64,000 bases of DNA from Actinopolymorpha singaporensis (GTDB taxonomy: Bacteria; Actinomycetota; Actinomycetes; Propionibacteriales; Actinopolymorphaceae), in NCBI RefSeq assembly GCF_900104745.1, contig NZ_LT629732.1, forward strand, positions 186,001 through 250,000, in the 5' to 3' direction. Both the position numbers and the translations under genes were made by a program. The number at the start of each line of letters is the position of its first letter. Within the stretch, counting starts at the first letter, position 1. Under the pieces are notes generated by a model. The model saw only the letters and a program-made list of their open reading frames with translations. It did not search any database and was not told where the DNA came from. Positions 42,706 to 52,522 of the stretch are shown piece after piece.

Positions 42706-45090
42706 CTACGACCAGGTCTGGCGGCGGCGCACCGGTTCCCGGCCCGGTGGCTGGCGGGGCCGCCGGTGCGAGGGCGGCGGCGGGATCGGCAGGGTGCGGC
42801 GTTCACCCGCCCGCAGTACGAACGGCTCGCCGTGGTGGGAGGTCGCCAGCTCCTGACCCCGCAGCAGCTCGTACGTCACCTCCTCCGAGGTGATCCGTAC
42901 GCCGATCTGGCCGCCGCGCACACACAGCCGGAACGCGATGCCGGTGAGCTCCTCCGGCAGCCGGGGCGCGAAGGTCAGCTGCCCGTCGTGGTCCCGCACC
43001 CCGCCGAAGCCCGCGACCGTCGCGATCCACGCGCCCGCCAGCGACGCGATGTGCAGGCCGTTGTGCACGTTGCCGTGCAGGTCGTGCAGGTCGGCCAGGG
43101 CCGCCTCGGCGAGGTAGTCGTAGGCGAGTTCCAGGTGGCCGCACTCGGCGGCGAGCACCGACTGGGTGCAGGCCGACAGCGAGGAGTCCCGGACGGTCAG
43201 CCGCTCGTAGTAGGCGAAGTTGCGGGCCTTCTCCTCGGGAGTGAACGCGTCACCGCGCAGGTGCAGCGCGAGCACCAGGTCGGCCTGCTTGACCACCTGC
43301 TTGCGGTAGAGATCGAAGTACGGGTAGTGCAGCAGCATCGGGTAGTGGTCGTGCGGAGTGTCGGCGAAGTCCCAGACGGCGTGGTCGGTGAACTCCTCCG
43401 ACTGGGGGTGCACGTCGAGGGACTCGTCGTAGGGAACCACCATCCGGTGCGCGGCGTCGCGCCAGCGCGCGGTCTCCTCCTCGTCGACGTCGAGCGCCCG
43501 GGCGACGTCGGGATGACGCTCGCAGTGCTGGGCGGCCATCCGGAGGTTGCGCTGCGCCATGAGGTTGGTGAAGACGTTGTTGTCCGCGACCGCGCTGTAC
43601 TCGTCCGGGCCGGTCACCCCGTCGATCCGGAAGCCGGCGTGCACGTCGTGGTGGCCGAGCGACATCCACAGCCGGGCCGTCTCCACCAGCAACTCGATGC
43701 CGTACGCGCGTTCGAACTCCTCGTCCCCGGTGACCGCGAGATAGCGCGCGACCGCGTCGGCGATGTCGGCGTTGACGTGGAACGCCGCGGTGCCGGCCGG
43801 CCAGTATCCCGAGCACTCCTGGCCGTCTATGGTCCGCCAGGGGAACGCGGCACCCGCCTGGCCGAGCTGGCGGGCCCGGGCGCACGCCTTGTCCAGCGTG
43901 GAGTGCCGCCAGACCAGCGCGTCGCGCGCGGCGTCCGGCTGGGTGTAGGTGAGGACGGGCAGCACGTACGTCTCGGTGTCCCAGAACGCGTGCCCGTCGT
44001 AACCCGGCCCGGTGAGCCCCTTGGCCGGGATCGCCCGGGTCTCACCGCGGGCCCCGGCCTGCAGCACGTGGAACAACGCGAACCGCACCGCCTGCTGGAG
44101 CTCGGCGTCCCCGTCGAGCTCGACGTCGGCGTGGGACCAGAAGTCGTCGAGGTAGGCACGCTGCTCGTCAAGCAGTCCTTGCCAGCCGGTACGCCGCGCA
44201 CCCGCCAGGGCGGCGTCCACCTGGGCGCGCAGGGCGGGAGTGGACCGCTGGCTGGACCAGCCGTAGGCGACGTACTTGGTCATCCGCAGCACGGTGCCGG
44301 GCAAGATCTGGGTGGCGACCGTCAGCCGGGCGAGGTCCGCCTCGGCCTGGATCTCCCGGCGCAGGTCGCACTCGGTGTCGAACTCGTGCTCCATGGCCGC
44401 GGCCATCCGCAGCTCCGAGCGCCGGGTGTGGTGGGCGAGGACCGCGTGGTCGCCGTCGGCCGAGATGAAGTCGGACACCAGCGGCCGGTCCAGGGCGGCG
44501 GCCACCCGCGGGTCGCCGGAGGGCACCTCGACGGGTTCGTTGGCCAGCAGGTCCGACTGGAGTACGACGTTCAGCGGGCCGTCCAGCGCCTCCACCTCGT
44601 AGTGGATCGCGGCCACCGCGCGCTGGGTGAACGACACCAGCCGCTCGGAGCGGATGCGTACCCGCCGGCCGGTCGGCGAGACCCACTCGGTGACCCGGCG
44701 CAGCGTGCCGGACCGGAAGTCCAGCGTGCGTTCGTGAAAGGGCGCCGCGCCGTAGCGCATGTCCAGCGGCTCGTCCTCGACCAGCAGCCGGATGATCTTG
44801 CCGTCGGTGACGTTGACGACGGTCTGGCCGTCCTCGGGATAGCCGTAGCCGGCTTCGGCGTACGGCAGCGGCCGGCGCTCGTAGAAGCCGTTGAGGTAGG
44901 TGCCGGACAGCCCGTGCGGCTCGCCCTCCTCGAAGGAGCCGCGGATGCCGATGTGCCCGTTGGACAACGCGAACGTCGACTCGGTCCGCTTGAGTGCCTC
45001 GAGGTCCAGGCCGCTCCAGCGCAGCTGCCACGGCGACACCTCGTAGCTGGGCCGCGCCCGCTCGCCGTCGCGGCTGTCGGCGGCGCTCAT
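42706..45090 (-). CDS. GH65 disaccharide phosphorylase (trehalose/kojibiose/maltose type)
   Basis: The 794-residue protein has the GH65 domains in order: N-terminal beta-sandwich, linker, (alpha/alpha)6 barrel and C-terminal sheet. The start YEVSPWQLRWSGLDLEALKRTESTFALSNGHIGIRG, the barrel motif WDTETYVLPVLTYTQPDAAR and the acid Glu in GVTGPDEYSAVADNNVFTNLMAQ are typical. It would phosphorolyse an alpha-glucobiose to beta-glucose 1-phosphate and glucose. The pairing with beta-phosphoglucomutase, whose gene overlaps its start by four bases, is diagnostic of an inverting phosphorylase pathway. Linkage preference cannot be read from sequence. C-terminal tail is Arg/Pro-rich. Confidence 0.92.
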   Translation of the reverse strand: MSAADSRDGERARPSYEVSPWQLRWSGLDLEALKRTESTFALSNGHIGIRGSFEEGEPHGLSGTYLNGFYERRPLPYAEAGYGYPEDGQTVVNVTDGKIIRLLVEDEPLDMRYGAAPFHERTLDFRSGTLRRVTEWVSPTGRRVRIRSERLVSFTQRAVAAIHYEVEALDGPLNVVLQSDLLANEPVEVPSGDPRVAAALDRPLVSDFISADGDHAVLAHHTRRSELRMAAAMEHEFDTECDLRREIQAEADLARLTVATQILPGTVLRMTKYVAYGWSSQRSTPALRAQVDAALAGARRTGWQGLLDEQRAYLDDFWSHADVELDGDAELQQAVRFALFHVLQAGARGETRAIPAKGLTGPGYDGHAFWDTETYVLPVLTYTQPDAARDALVWRHSTLDKACARARQLGQAGAAFPWRTIDGQECSGYWPAGTAAFHVNADIADAVARYLAVTGDEEFERAYGIELLVETARLWMSLGHHDVHAGFRIDGVTGPDEYSAVADNNVFTNLMAQRNLRMAAQHCERHPDVARALDVDEEETARWRDAAHRMVVPYDESLDVHPQSEEFTDHAVWDFADTPHDHYPMLLHYPYFDLYRKQVVKQADLVLALHLRGDAFTPEEKARNFAYYERLTVRDSSLSACTQSVLAAECGHLELAYDYLAEAALADLHDLHGNVHNGLHIASLAGAWIATVAGFGGVRDHDGQLTFAPRLPEELTGIAFRLCVRGGQIGVRITSEEVTYELLRGQELATSHHGEPFVLRAGERRTLPIPPPPSHRRPRQPPGREPVRRRQTWS

Positions 45091-45821
45091 GCGTCCTCCT
45101 CCAGTAGGTCGGCGAGGTCCTTCACCACGACGTCGGCGCCGTGGGCGCGAAGCTCGTCGGTCTGGTCGGCGCGGTCGACCCCGACGACGTGGCCGAAGCC
45201 GCCGGCCCGCCCGGCCTGGACGCCGGCCAGGGCATCCTCGAAGACCGCCGCCTGGCCGGGCCTGGCCCCGAGCGCCTGCGCACCGGCCAGGAACGAGTCC
45301 GGCGCCGGCTTGCCGTTCAGGCCGCGCTCGGCGATCACGTTTCCGTCCACCAGCGCCTGGTAGTAGTCGGTGAGCCCGGCGGCCTCCAGCACCGTCTCGC
45401 CGTTGCGGGAGGAGGTCACCACGGCGACTGCGAGCCCGGCGTCGCGGACGGCCCGGAGATATCGGACCGAGCCGGGAAAGGGCTGCACGCCGCGTTCGGC
45501 GATCACCTGGCCCAGGAACTCGTTCTTGCGGTTGCCGACGCCGTTGACGGTGAGCTCGGTCGGCGCGTCGTCCGGGGTGCCCTCGGGCAGGGTGATGTCA
45601 CGCGAGCGGAGGAACTCGCGAACGCCGTCCGCACGAGGACGGCCATCGACGTACTCCGCGTAGTCGTGCTCGGTGAACGGTGTGAACCCCTCGCCGTCGC
45701 GTGCCCGCAGGAACTCGTCGAACGCCTTCTTCCACGCCTCCATGTGCAGCTCGGCCGTCGTGGTGAGCACGCCGTCCAGGTCGAACAGGCACGCGGTGAT
45801 CGTGTCCGGTAGTCCCAACAT
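45087..45821 (-). CDS. pgmB: Beta-phosphoglucomutase-like HAD phosphatase
   Basis: The 244-residue HAD enzyme has the nucleophile motif FDLDGVLTTTAELH, motif II VVTSSRNGE, the Lys in GKPAPDSFL and the acidic VFEDALAGVQAG. It converts beta-glucose 1-phosphate to glucose 6-phosphate. It precedes the GH65 gene with an ATGA overlap and GGGGGA before the ATG at 45821. The pair makes a complete route from an alpha-glucobiose to glycolysis. Some homologues act as trehalose-6-phosphate phosphatase; the gene pair favours the mutase. Confidence 0.92.
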   Translation of the reverse strand: MLGLPDTITACLFDLDGVLTTTAELHMEAWKKAFDEFLRARDGEGFTPFTEHDYAEYVDGRPRADGVREFLRSRDITLPEGTPDDAPTELTVNGVGNRKNEFLGQVIAERGVQPFPGSVRYLRAVRDAGLAVAVVTSSRNGETVLEAAGLTDYYQALVDGNVIAERGLNGKPAPDSFLAGAQALGARPGQAAVFEDALAGVQAGRAGGFGHVVGVDRADQTDELRAHGADVVVKDLADLLEEDA

Positions 45822-45961
45822 TCCCCCGACGCTACAGGCGAACCGGGGCATCCGGGTGTCAACCGGGCGCTGCCCACGCCCACCGAGGCGACTGCGGCGC
45901 AGCTGTGCGACCCTCGCAGACGCGGGGACCACCTGACACGAGGCCCAGTTGGAGGAAGCGC

Positions 45962-47011
45962 ATGCGAGCTGCCGTCATTCACGGTAAGGGCGACGTCCGG
46001 ATGGAGGACCGCCCCGACCCGGCCGTCCGCAGCGCGTCCGACGCGATCGTCAGGGTGACGGCGAGTTGCGTGTGCGGCTCGGACCTGTGGCCCTACCGGG
46101 GCGTCGTGCCCACCGTCGAGCCGCACCCGATCGGCCACGAGTTCGTCGGCGTTGTGGAGGAGGCCGGCGCCGAGGTCACCTCCGTGCGGCCGGGCGACTT
46201 CGTCATCGCGCCGTTCGTCGCCAGTGACGGCACCTGCCCGGCGTGCCGCGACGGGATCACCACGTCCTGTGACCGGCTCGGCTCGTGGGGCGGCGAGGAC
46301 GCCGACGGCCTGCCGGTGGACGGCGGGCAGGGCGAGTACGTCCGCGTGCCCGAGGCCGACGGCACCCTGGTGGCTCTCCCCGAGGCGCCCGACGAGGCGC
46401 TGCTGCCCGGCCTGCTCACGCTGTCCGACGTGATGAGCACCGGTCACCACGCGGCGCTGGCCGCCCGGGTCGCGCCCGGCCGAACGGTCGTCGTGGTCGG
46501 CGACGGCGCGGTCGGCCTGTGCGGGGTGATCGCGGCCCGCCGGCTCGGCGCGGAGCGCGTGATCGCGATGTCCCGGCACCGGTCCCGGCAGGACCTGGCG
46601 AAGGCGTTCGGGGCCACCGACATCGTGGCCGAACGCGGCGAGGAGGGGGCCGCGAAGGTACGCGAACTGCTCGGCGGGGTGCTCGCCGACTCGGTGCTGG
46701 AGGCCGTCGGCACCAAGGGCTCGATGGAGCAGGCGTTCGCGGTGACCCGGCCCGGCGGCCAGATCGGCTACGTCGGGGTGCCCGCCGGTGGCGCGGAGCT
46801 GCCCATCCGGGCGATGTTCTCCGGCAACCTCAACGTCGCGGGCGGCGTGGCGCCGGCTCGTACGTACATCCCCGACCTCCTCCCCGACGTGCTGTCCGGC
46901 GCGATCGAGCCCGGGCGGGTGTTCGACCTCACGCTGGATCTGGAGAAGACGCCCGAGGCGTACGCCGCGATGGACGAACGCCGAGCTGTCAAGGTGATGT
47001 TGCGCCCCTGA
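45962..47011 (+). CDS. Zinc-dependent alcohol dehydrogenase (MDR family)
   Basis: The 349-residue enzyme has the catalytic zinc Cys in CVCGSDLWPYRG, the HEFVG glutamate block and three or four structural-zinc Cys in DGTCPACRDGITTSCD. NAD(P) binds at VVGDGAVGLCGV. Substrates of the family are alcohols, aldehydes or polyols. GGAGG precedes the ATG at 45962 by six to eight bases. It is a single gene, divergent from the HAD/GH65 operon, and is followed by a long inverted repeat likely to terminate it. Confidence 0.93.
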   Translation: MRAAVIHGKGDVRMEDRPDPAVRSASDAIVRVTASCVCGSDLWPYRGVVPTVEPHPIGHEFVGVVEEAGAEVTSVRPGDFVIAPFVASDGTCPACRDGITTSCDRLGSWGGEDADGLPVDGGQGEYVRVPEADGTLVALPEAPDEALLPGLLTLSDVMSTGHHAALAARVAPGRTVVVVGDGAVGLCGVIAARRLGAERVIAMSRHRSRQDLAKAFGATDIVAERGEEGAAKVRELLGGVLADSVLEAVGTKGSMEQAFAVTRPGGQIGYVGVPAGGAELPIRAMFSGNLNVAGGVAPARTYIPDLLPDVLSGAIEPGRVFDLTLDLEKTPEAYAAMDERRAVKVMLRP

Positions 47012-47033
47012 GACCTCCTACCCGGTAGGGGAA

Positions 47034-47081
47034 CCTCGCCCGCGGGCCCGGATGGGTGCCTGGTGTTGCCCGCGGGCGAGG
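47034..47081. terminator. Inverted repeat, probable terminator
   Basis: CCTCGCCCGCGGGC (47034-47047) has a perfect complement at 47068-47081 across 20 bases. It lies after the alcohol dehydrogenase stop and before the end of the convergent TPR gene, so it may serve both. A smaller CCTAC-CCG-GTAGG stem at 47016-47028 precedes it. Confidence 0.75.
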
Positions 47082-47125
47082 CGAACCGGTCGGTCGGCTG
47101 TCAAGGCGAGTTTGCCCGGGCCTTC

Positions 47126-50100
47126 CTAGCGGCGCCCGTTCGGCCCTTCGTCCTCGCCGAGCCCCTCCTCCATGGCCTCGATGGTTCCCAGGTTGTTGTC
47201 GGTGCCCTCGACGTCGATGTCCGGCCCGGGTTCGCCTGCCCGGGCGCCGAGCGCCGCGGTCTCGCGCACCCGGTCGGCGCCGATCCGGGCCGCCGGGCGG
47301 GCGTTCACCGCACCACCCTGCCCGGCCAGTAACACCCGCAGGTGGCCGGCCGACACCGGTGCGATGTCGACGAACCCCGAGTCGATCGCCAGGTGGAACG
47401 CCGACCGCGCACCGGCCACATCGCCCTGGTCTCGCAGCAGCGTGCCCAGGTTGACCGCGGCCACCGACACCACGTCGGCGTGCCCGGAGTCCACCGCCAG
47501 CTCGTACGCCGACCGCGCGCCGGCCACGTCACCCTGCGCGTCCAGCAGCAGGCCGAGGTTCAGTGCCGCCATCGGCGCGACGTCGGCGTGCCCGGAGTCC
47601 ACCGCCACCTGGTAGGCGGCCCGGGCGTCGTCGACCTCGGCCTCCTCGGTCAGCAGCACACCGAGGTTGTTCGCCGCCATCGGCGCCACGTCGGCGTGCC
47701 CGGACCGCACGGCCAGCTCGTACGCCGCGCGGGCGCCGCCCACGTCGGCCTCCTCGGTCAGCAGCACACCGAGGTTGTTCGCCGCCATCGGCGCGACGTC
47801 GGGGTGGCCGGAGTCGACCGCCCGCTGGAACGCCGTCTCCGCACCCACCAGGTCGCCCTGGTCCTTCAGCAGCGAACCCCGGTAGAGCGCCGCCATCGGC
47901 ACCACGTCCACGTCACCGGAGTCGACGGCCCGCTGGTACGCAGCCTCCGCGCCCTCGGGGTCGCCCTGGTCCTTCAGCAACATGCCGAGGTTCAGCGCGG
48001 CGACCGGCATCACGCCCGGGTGGCCGGAGTCGACCGCCCGCTGGTACGCCGTCCGCGCACCCGCCATGTCGCCCTGCTCACGCAGCAGCGAACCCAGGTT
48101 CAACGCGGCCACCGGCACCACCTCGGCGTGGCCGGAGTCGACCGCCCGCTGGTACGCCGTCCGCGCACCCGCCATGTCGCCCTGCTCACGCAGCAGCGAA
48201 CCCAGGTTCAACGCGGCCACCGGCACCACCTGGGGGTGGCCGGATCCCATCGCCCGTTCGTACGCCGTCTCCGCACCGGCGACGTCGCCCTGGTCCTTCA
48301 GCAACATGCCGAGGTTCAGCGCCGCCGACGGCACCACGTCGGTGTGCCCTGAGTCGACCGCCCGCTGGTACGCCGTCCGCGCACCCGCCACGTCGCCCTG
48401 GCCCCGCAGCAGCGAACCCAGGTCGTTCGCCGCCCGGGGCACCACGTCGGTGTGCCCGGAGTCGATCGCCTTCTGGTACGCACCGCGGGCACCGCTCACG
48501 TCGCCCTGCTGGCGCAGCAGCGCACCCAGGTTGTTCGCCGCCCGCGGCATCACGTCCGGGTGACCGGAGTCGATCGCCTTCTGGAACGCCGCCCGCGCGC
48601 CGGCCACGTCACCGCGCTCGCGCAGCAGCAGGCCGAGGTTGTTCGCCGCCCGCGGCGCCTCCTCGGCATGGTCGAGGTCGAGCACCTTGCGGAACGCGAG
48701 TTCGGCGGCGGACTGGTTGCCGCGCAGGCTCGCGCCGATGCCGATGTTGAACGCGTCATCGGGCGGAACAGCGGCGATGAGCTCCTGCCACATCGCGTCG
48801 AAGACCGGCCTGGCCTCCTGGCCGTGGCGGCCCTCCTCGACCGCGACCACGTAGTCCAGGATCTCCAGGGCACCGTCGGCGCTCTCCGGCGCCGGCTTTC
48901 CTCGCGCACCGATCCCCGCGCCGGCCGCCCCGCCGAACGACGTACCGGCCCCCGCACCGATGCCCGCACCGATCCCCGTGCCGATCCCCGGGATGGCACC
49001 GGGCGCCGCCCCGGCACCGCCACCGACGTAACTCAGCAGCGAGACCTCGGAGGCGACAGGTTCGGTGGCCCATGCCATGCCCTCCTCGAACAACGCGGTG
49101 GTCGGGTCGAGGTCGATGCGCACCCGGCGCAGGTACAGCGGGTAGAGACCGCGGAGTTCGGACTCGGTGAGCGGCCGGTTCAGCCCGGCCCGCCGCGCGT
49201 CCACCGCCGCCTGCACGATCGTGTAGCCGGCGGGTTCCCCGTCCCGGCCGGCGCGGAACTTCGCCACCAGCTGGTCCCCGCCGATCAGCGCCTCGCCGAT
49301 GCTGGCGTTGATCTGCAGCTGCGGGTACAGCTGCTCGGCCTCCGCGCGCTCGCGTACGGTCAGCTCGAAGTCCAGCGGCACCTTCGTCGCCCGGCGCAAC
49401 GCCGCCTTGGCGGTGGCCGCCACGTCGCCGGTGCTGTCCAGCACCTGGTCCCAGCGTTCGTCGGTCATGCTCGCCACGATCATCGCGTGCCGGGCAGCAC
49501 GGTCCAGTGTGTCCGCGGACAGGTGGACCAGGTCGGCCGCGGTGACGTCGTCCAGCCACACCACCCACGGCTGACGGCCGCGGGGTAGCGCCTCCTCCTC
49601 GCGCAGGGCCTCGGCGAGTTCCTCGCCGCTGCCGGGTACGAACACGGCCGGGTCCCGGCCGCCGAGCACCGACCGCACGGCCTCGACCACCGTGCGCGAC
49701 TTGCCGGCCTTCGAAGGACCGACCACGACCACGAACGGGAACGGCGGACCGTCGGAGTTCAGCAGTGCGGCCAGCCGGCCGTCCGCGGCCGGACGGCGTA
49801 CGTACGGCGCCTGGCCGCGGTGGGCGTAGTGCGTCGGCGTCGGTCCCAGCACCGCCTCGGACAGCTCCGACAGCCGGGGGAACGTCCGCTCGGGAACCTG
49901 CGGCGCCTTACGTCCGCGCTCCCGCCGCTGGCCGGGCACTCGGGTGGCCGGCTGGGTCTGGGTGCGGGCACCGGAGCGGGCTCCGGGCGGCTCGCCCTGC
50001 CAGCCGCCGGAACGCTCGGCCGGTGCGCTGGGCTCGCCGCGCTCGCTCCACGGCCCCTCGCCCTCGTTCCAGCCGCCTTCGCCTTCACCGCCCTCCCGGC

Positions 50101-50449
50101 CCTCCTCCTGCCAGGGCCCCTCGGCGTCCTCCCGCCACGGAGCGTCGTCCTCCTGCCAGGGTCCGGTCCGTTCACCGGAGTCCGCCGGCCCGTCCGCGGC
50201 CTGCGCCCGGGCGGCGCGCACGCTCTCCGGCTCGGTCAGCCGCCCCACCCCGGCTATCACGAACGCGGCGACGGCGAGCAGGGCGAGCCCGCCCACCACC
50301 GGACGCTGCGTACCGGCCGTGATCGTCTCGATCAGGGCCGCCAGCACCAGGAAGACCAAACCGATCATTCCCAGCGAGCGGACCCACGTCCGCCCCTGCG
50401 ACTCCTCCGGCTTGCCCGAGTCGCCGTGCTGTCCCTTCTGCGCCGCCAC
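47126..50449 (-). CDS. Membrane-anchored P-loop NTPase with about 12 TPR repeats
   Basis: The 1107-residue protein has two membrane helices (residues 27-45 and 50-68), an acidic Trp/Glu/Gly linker with repeated PWQE-type units (95-150), then a P-loop domain with Walker A GPSKAGKS (244-251) and Walker B VVWLDDV (about 296). A helical region follows. From about residue 610 there are 12 or so 36-residue repeats of the form AxNLGxLLxxQGDxAGARxAYQxAVDSGHxDVVP. The repeats are nearly identical and two are the same at DNA level. The layout resembles STAND-type sensor NTPases with a TPR receptor. The GTG at 50449 is used because it starts the cytoplasmic N-terminus; longer readings are spurious. Role unknown. 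Confidence 0.85.
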   Translation of the reverse strand: MAAQKGQHGDSGKPEESQGRTWVRSLGMIGLVFLVLAALIETITAGTQRPVVGGLALLAVAAFVIAGVGRLTEPESVRAARAQAADGPADSGERTGPWQEDDAPWREDAEGPWQEEGREGGEGEGGWNEGEGPWSERGEPSAPAERSGGWQGEPPGARSGARTQTQPATRVPGQRRERGRKAPQVPERTFPRLSELSEAVLGPTPTHYAHRGQAPYVRRPAADGRLAALLNSDGPPFPFVVVVGPSKAGKSRTVVEAVRSVLGGRDPAVFVPGSGEELAEALREEEALPRGRQPWVVWLDDVTAADLVHLSADTLDRAARHAMIVASMTDERWDQVLDSTGDVAATAKAALRRATKVPLDFELTVRERAEAEQLYPQLQINASIGEALIGGDQLVAKFRAGRDGEPAGYTIVQAAVDARRAGLNRPLTESELRGLYPLYLRRVRIDLDPTTALFEEGMAWATEPVASEVSLLSYVGGGAGAAPGAIPGIGTGIGAGIGAGAGTSFGGAAGAGIGARGKPAPESADGALEILDYVVAVEEGRHGQEARPVFDAMWQELIAAVPPDDAFNIGIGASLRGNQSAAELAFRKVLDLDHAEEAPRAANNLGLLLRERGDVAGARAAFQKAIDSGHPDVMPRAANNLGALLRQQGDVSGARGAYQKAIDSGHTDVVPRAANDLGSLLRGQGDVAGARTAYQRAVDSGHTDVVPSAALNLGMLLKDQGDVAGAETAYERAMGSGHPQVVPVAALNLGSLLREQGDMAGARTAYQRAVDSGHAEVVPVAALNLGSLLREQGDMAGARTAYQRAVDSGHPGVMPVAALNLGMLLKDQGDPEGAEAAYQRAVDSGDVDVVPMAALYRGSLLKDQGDLVGAETAFQRAVDSGHPDVAPMAANNLGVLLTEEADVGGARAAYELAVRSGHADVAPMAANNLGVLLTEEAEVDDARAAYQVAVDSGHADVAPMAALNLGLLLDAQGDVAGARSAYELAVDSGHADVVSVAAVNLGTLLRDQGDVAGARSAFHLAIDSGFVDIAPVSAGHLRVLLAGQGGAVNARPAARIGADRVRETAALGARAGEPGPDIDVEGTDNNLGTIEAMEEGLGEDEGPNGRR
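48021..48236. repeat. Pair of near-identical 108-bp repeats within the TPR region
   Basis: Copies at 48021-48128 and 48129-48236 are identical over at least the first 100 bases, encoding the same 36-residue TPR unit. Neighbouring units are less similar, so this is the most recent duplication in the array. The repeat array as a whole spans about 47340-48650. Confidence 0.85.
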
Positions 50450-50804
50450 AACCTCACCCCCCGACGCTCGGAGCCTTCGGCCCCGCGGTCGGCGTACCGC
50501 CTCTGACCTGCGGAAACGGTTCCGCCCAGAGAAGTCCCTGAGACATTCCTCATCCCAGTGTCCACACAGGCGGGTGGATGAGGGCACAAACGCCGGAGAG
50601 GGCGCCGCCCAACCCGGGCCGAAGCGCATCCGGCCGTGGCGGACCGTCCCGGTCCGGGCGGGCACGGCCGTACATGGGGGCCTTGGAGGACATGGCCCGC
50701 CCGGGCGGATCGTCGCGACGTTGGTGGGCCAGCCAGCCTCGGCGCGGCCTGTACCCCTGTGTCCGGGTACGGGTGGCTGCACGCGGACGACCGGCCACGG
50801 TAGC
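50450..50804. other. Divergent promoter region of the TPR and glyA genes
   Basis: These 355 bases separate the TPR gene start from the riboswitch. No gene is seen. The sequence is GC-rich with one less GC-rich part near 50500-50570, which probably holds a promoter of the TPR gene; I find no repeat or clear -10/-35 pair. Confidence 0.4.
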
Positions 50805-50897
50805 CTCGGTGCAGGCCGTGACTGGCGCGTTGGGATGGGATCGACCATCGGGAAGCGGCCTCGTCGAAGGACGGAGTGCCGTGCGCCTGGGCCCCCT
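50805..50897 (+). promoter_or_regulatory. ZTP (pfl) riboswitch upstream of glyA
   Basis: The stretch contains the conserved elements of the ZMP/ZTP riboswitch in order: GTGACTGGCG (50818-50827), the ATGG...CCAT stem (50835-50848), CGGGAAGCGGC, and the 3' pseudoknot strand GCGCCTGGGC (50883-50892). The class senses ZTP/ZMP, which accumulates when 10-formyltetrahydrofolate is short, and switches on one-carbon genes such as glyA. Just after it, CCTTC (50895-50899) can pair with the GGAGG of glyA (50911-50915), suggesting translational control by hiding the ribosome-binding site. Confidence 0.85.
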
Positions 50898-50920
50898 TCC
50901 GTACGCCACAGGAGGTCCCC

Positions 50921-52432
50921 ATGAGCCCCGCGTCCGCCCCGGACAGCCCGAAGGACAGCCCCCAGAAGAGCCCGGCGAACAGCCCGGCGAACAGCCCGGC
51001 GAACAGCACCGAGTCGACCGCGTTCCGGAGCGCACTGGACGTGATCGCCCGGGTCGAGCCCCGGGTCGCCGCCGCGATCGGCGCCGAACTGCACGACCAG
51101 CGCGAGTCCCTGAAGCTGATCGCGAGTGAGAACTACGCCTCGCCGGCGGTCCTGCTGGCGATGGGCAACTGGCTCAGCGACAAGTACGCCGAGGGCACCA
51201 TCGGGCGCCGCTTCTACGCCGGCTGCCAGAATGTCGACACCGTGGAGGCGCTGGCAGCCGAGCACGCCCGCGAGCTCTTCGGCGCCCCGCACGCCTACGC
51301 CCAGCCGCACTCGGGGATCGACGCCAACCTGGTGGCGTTCTGGGCGGTGCTGGCCAACCGGGTCGAGGCGCCCGCGCTGGAGAAGGCGCAGGTCCGCCAG
51401 GTCAACGACCTGTCCGAGCAGGACTGGTTCGAGCTGCGCCGCGAGCTCGGCAACCAGCGGATGCTCGGCATGTCCCTCGACGCGGGCGGCCACCTCACCC
51501 ACGGGTTCCGGCCGAACATCTCCGGCAAGATGTTCGACCAGAGGAGCTACGGCACCGACCCGCGGACCGGCCTGATCGACTACGACGAGGTGCGCCGGGC
51601 GGCGCAGGAGTTCCGCCCGTTGATCCTGGTCGCCGGCTACTCGGCGTACCCCCGGCTGATCAACTTCGCGACGATGCGCGAGATCGCCGACGAGGTCGGT
51701 GCGACGTTCATGGTCGACATGGCCCACTTCGCCGGCCTGGTCGCGGGCAAGGTGCTCACCGGCGACTACGACCCGGTGCCGCACGCCCACATCACCACCA
51801 CCACGACGCACAAGTCGCTGCGCGGCCCGCGCGGCGGGATGGTCCTGTGCCAGCCCGAGCTCGCCGACCAGGTCGACCGCGGCTGCCCGATGGTGCTCGG
51901 CGGCCCGCTGCCGCACGTGATGGCGGCGAAGGCGGTCGCGCTGGCCGAGGCCCGGCAGCCGGACTTCCGCGACTACGCCCAGCGGATCGTGGACAACGCG
52001 AAGGCGCTGGCCGAGGGGCTCACCAGGCGCGGGGCGAAGCTGGTCACCGGGGGCACCGACAACCACCTCGTCCTGCTGGACGTGTCGTCGTACGGCCTCA
52101 CCGGCCGGCAGGCCGAGGCGGCGCTGCTGGAGTCGGGCATCGTCACCAACCGCAACGCCGTCCCGCAGGACCCCAACGGCGCGTGGTACACCTCCGGCAT
52201 CCGGCTCGGCACCCCCGCGCTCACCACCCGCGGCCTCGGCACCGCCGAACTGGACGAGGTGGCCGGACTGATCGACACGGTGCTCGCCCAGACCAAGCCG
52301 GGCACCACCAAACAGGGTGCCCCGTCGAAGGCCTCGCACGTGCTCGACGAGGCGGTGGCCACCCGGGTCTCCCAGCAGGCCGCCGACCTGCTGTCGAACC
52401 ACCCGCTGTACCCCACGGTCGACCTCGGCTGA
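50921..52432 (+). CDS. glyA: Serine hydroxymethyltransferase
   Basis: The 503-residue PLP enzyme makes glycine and 5,10-methylene-THF from serine. The PLP Lys is in [15 protein letters not shown] and other hallmark blocks are [21 protein letters not shown] and [11 protein letters not shown]. It is longer than the common 420-430-residue type; the added N-terminus includes a repeat [13 protein letters not shown] and there are internal insertions typical of the long actinobacterial form. AGGAGG lies five bases before the ATG at 50921. The ZTP riboswitch upstream ties its expression to folate status. A strong hairpin follows. Confidence 0.95.
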   Translation: MSPASAPDSPKDSPQKSPANSPANSPANSTESTAFRSALDVIARVEPRVAAAIGAELHDQRESLKLIASENYASPAVLLAMGNWLSDKYAEGTIGRRFYAGCQNVDTVEALAAEHARELFGAPHAYAQPHSGIDANLVAFWAVLANRVEAPALEKAQVRQVNDLSEQDWFELRRELGNQRMLGMSLDAGGHLTHGFRPNISGKMFDQRSYGTDPRTGLIDYDEVRRAAQEFRPLILVAGYSAYPRLINFATMREIADEVGATFMVDMAHFAGLVAGKVLTGDYDPVPHAHITTTTTHKSLRGPRGGMVLCQPELADQVDRGCPMVLGGPLPHVMAAKAVALAEARQPDFRDYAQRIVDNAKALAEGLTRRGAKLVTGGTDNHLVLLDVSSYGLTGRQAEAALLESGIVTNRNAVPQDPNGAWYTSGIRLGTPALTTRGLGTAELDEVAGLIDTVLAQTKPGTTKQGAPSKASHVLDEAVATRVSQQAADLLSNHPLYPTVDLG

Positions 52433-52455
52433 GGCGCCGACCTCGGCCGGGGCCC

Positions 52456-52494
52456 GTGGCGGCCCACCCGCGCCCGGCGCGGGTGGGCCGCCAC
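52456..52494 (+). terminator. Strong hairpin terminator after glyA
   Basis: An 18-bp perfect stem, GTGGCGGCCCACCCGCGC (52456-52473) with its complement (52477-52494), closes a three-base loop, 23 bases after the glyA stop and before the helicase gene. No T-run follows. Confidence 0.88.
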
Positions 52495-52522
52495 GCACGG
52501 CGTAGGGCACGATGGAAGCGCC

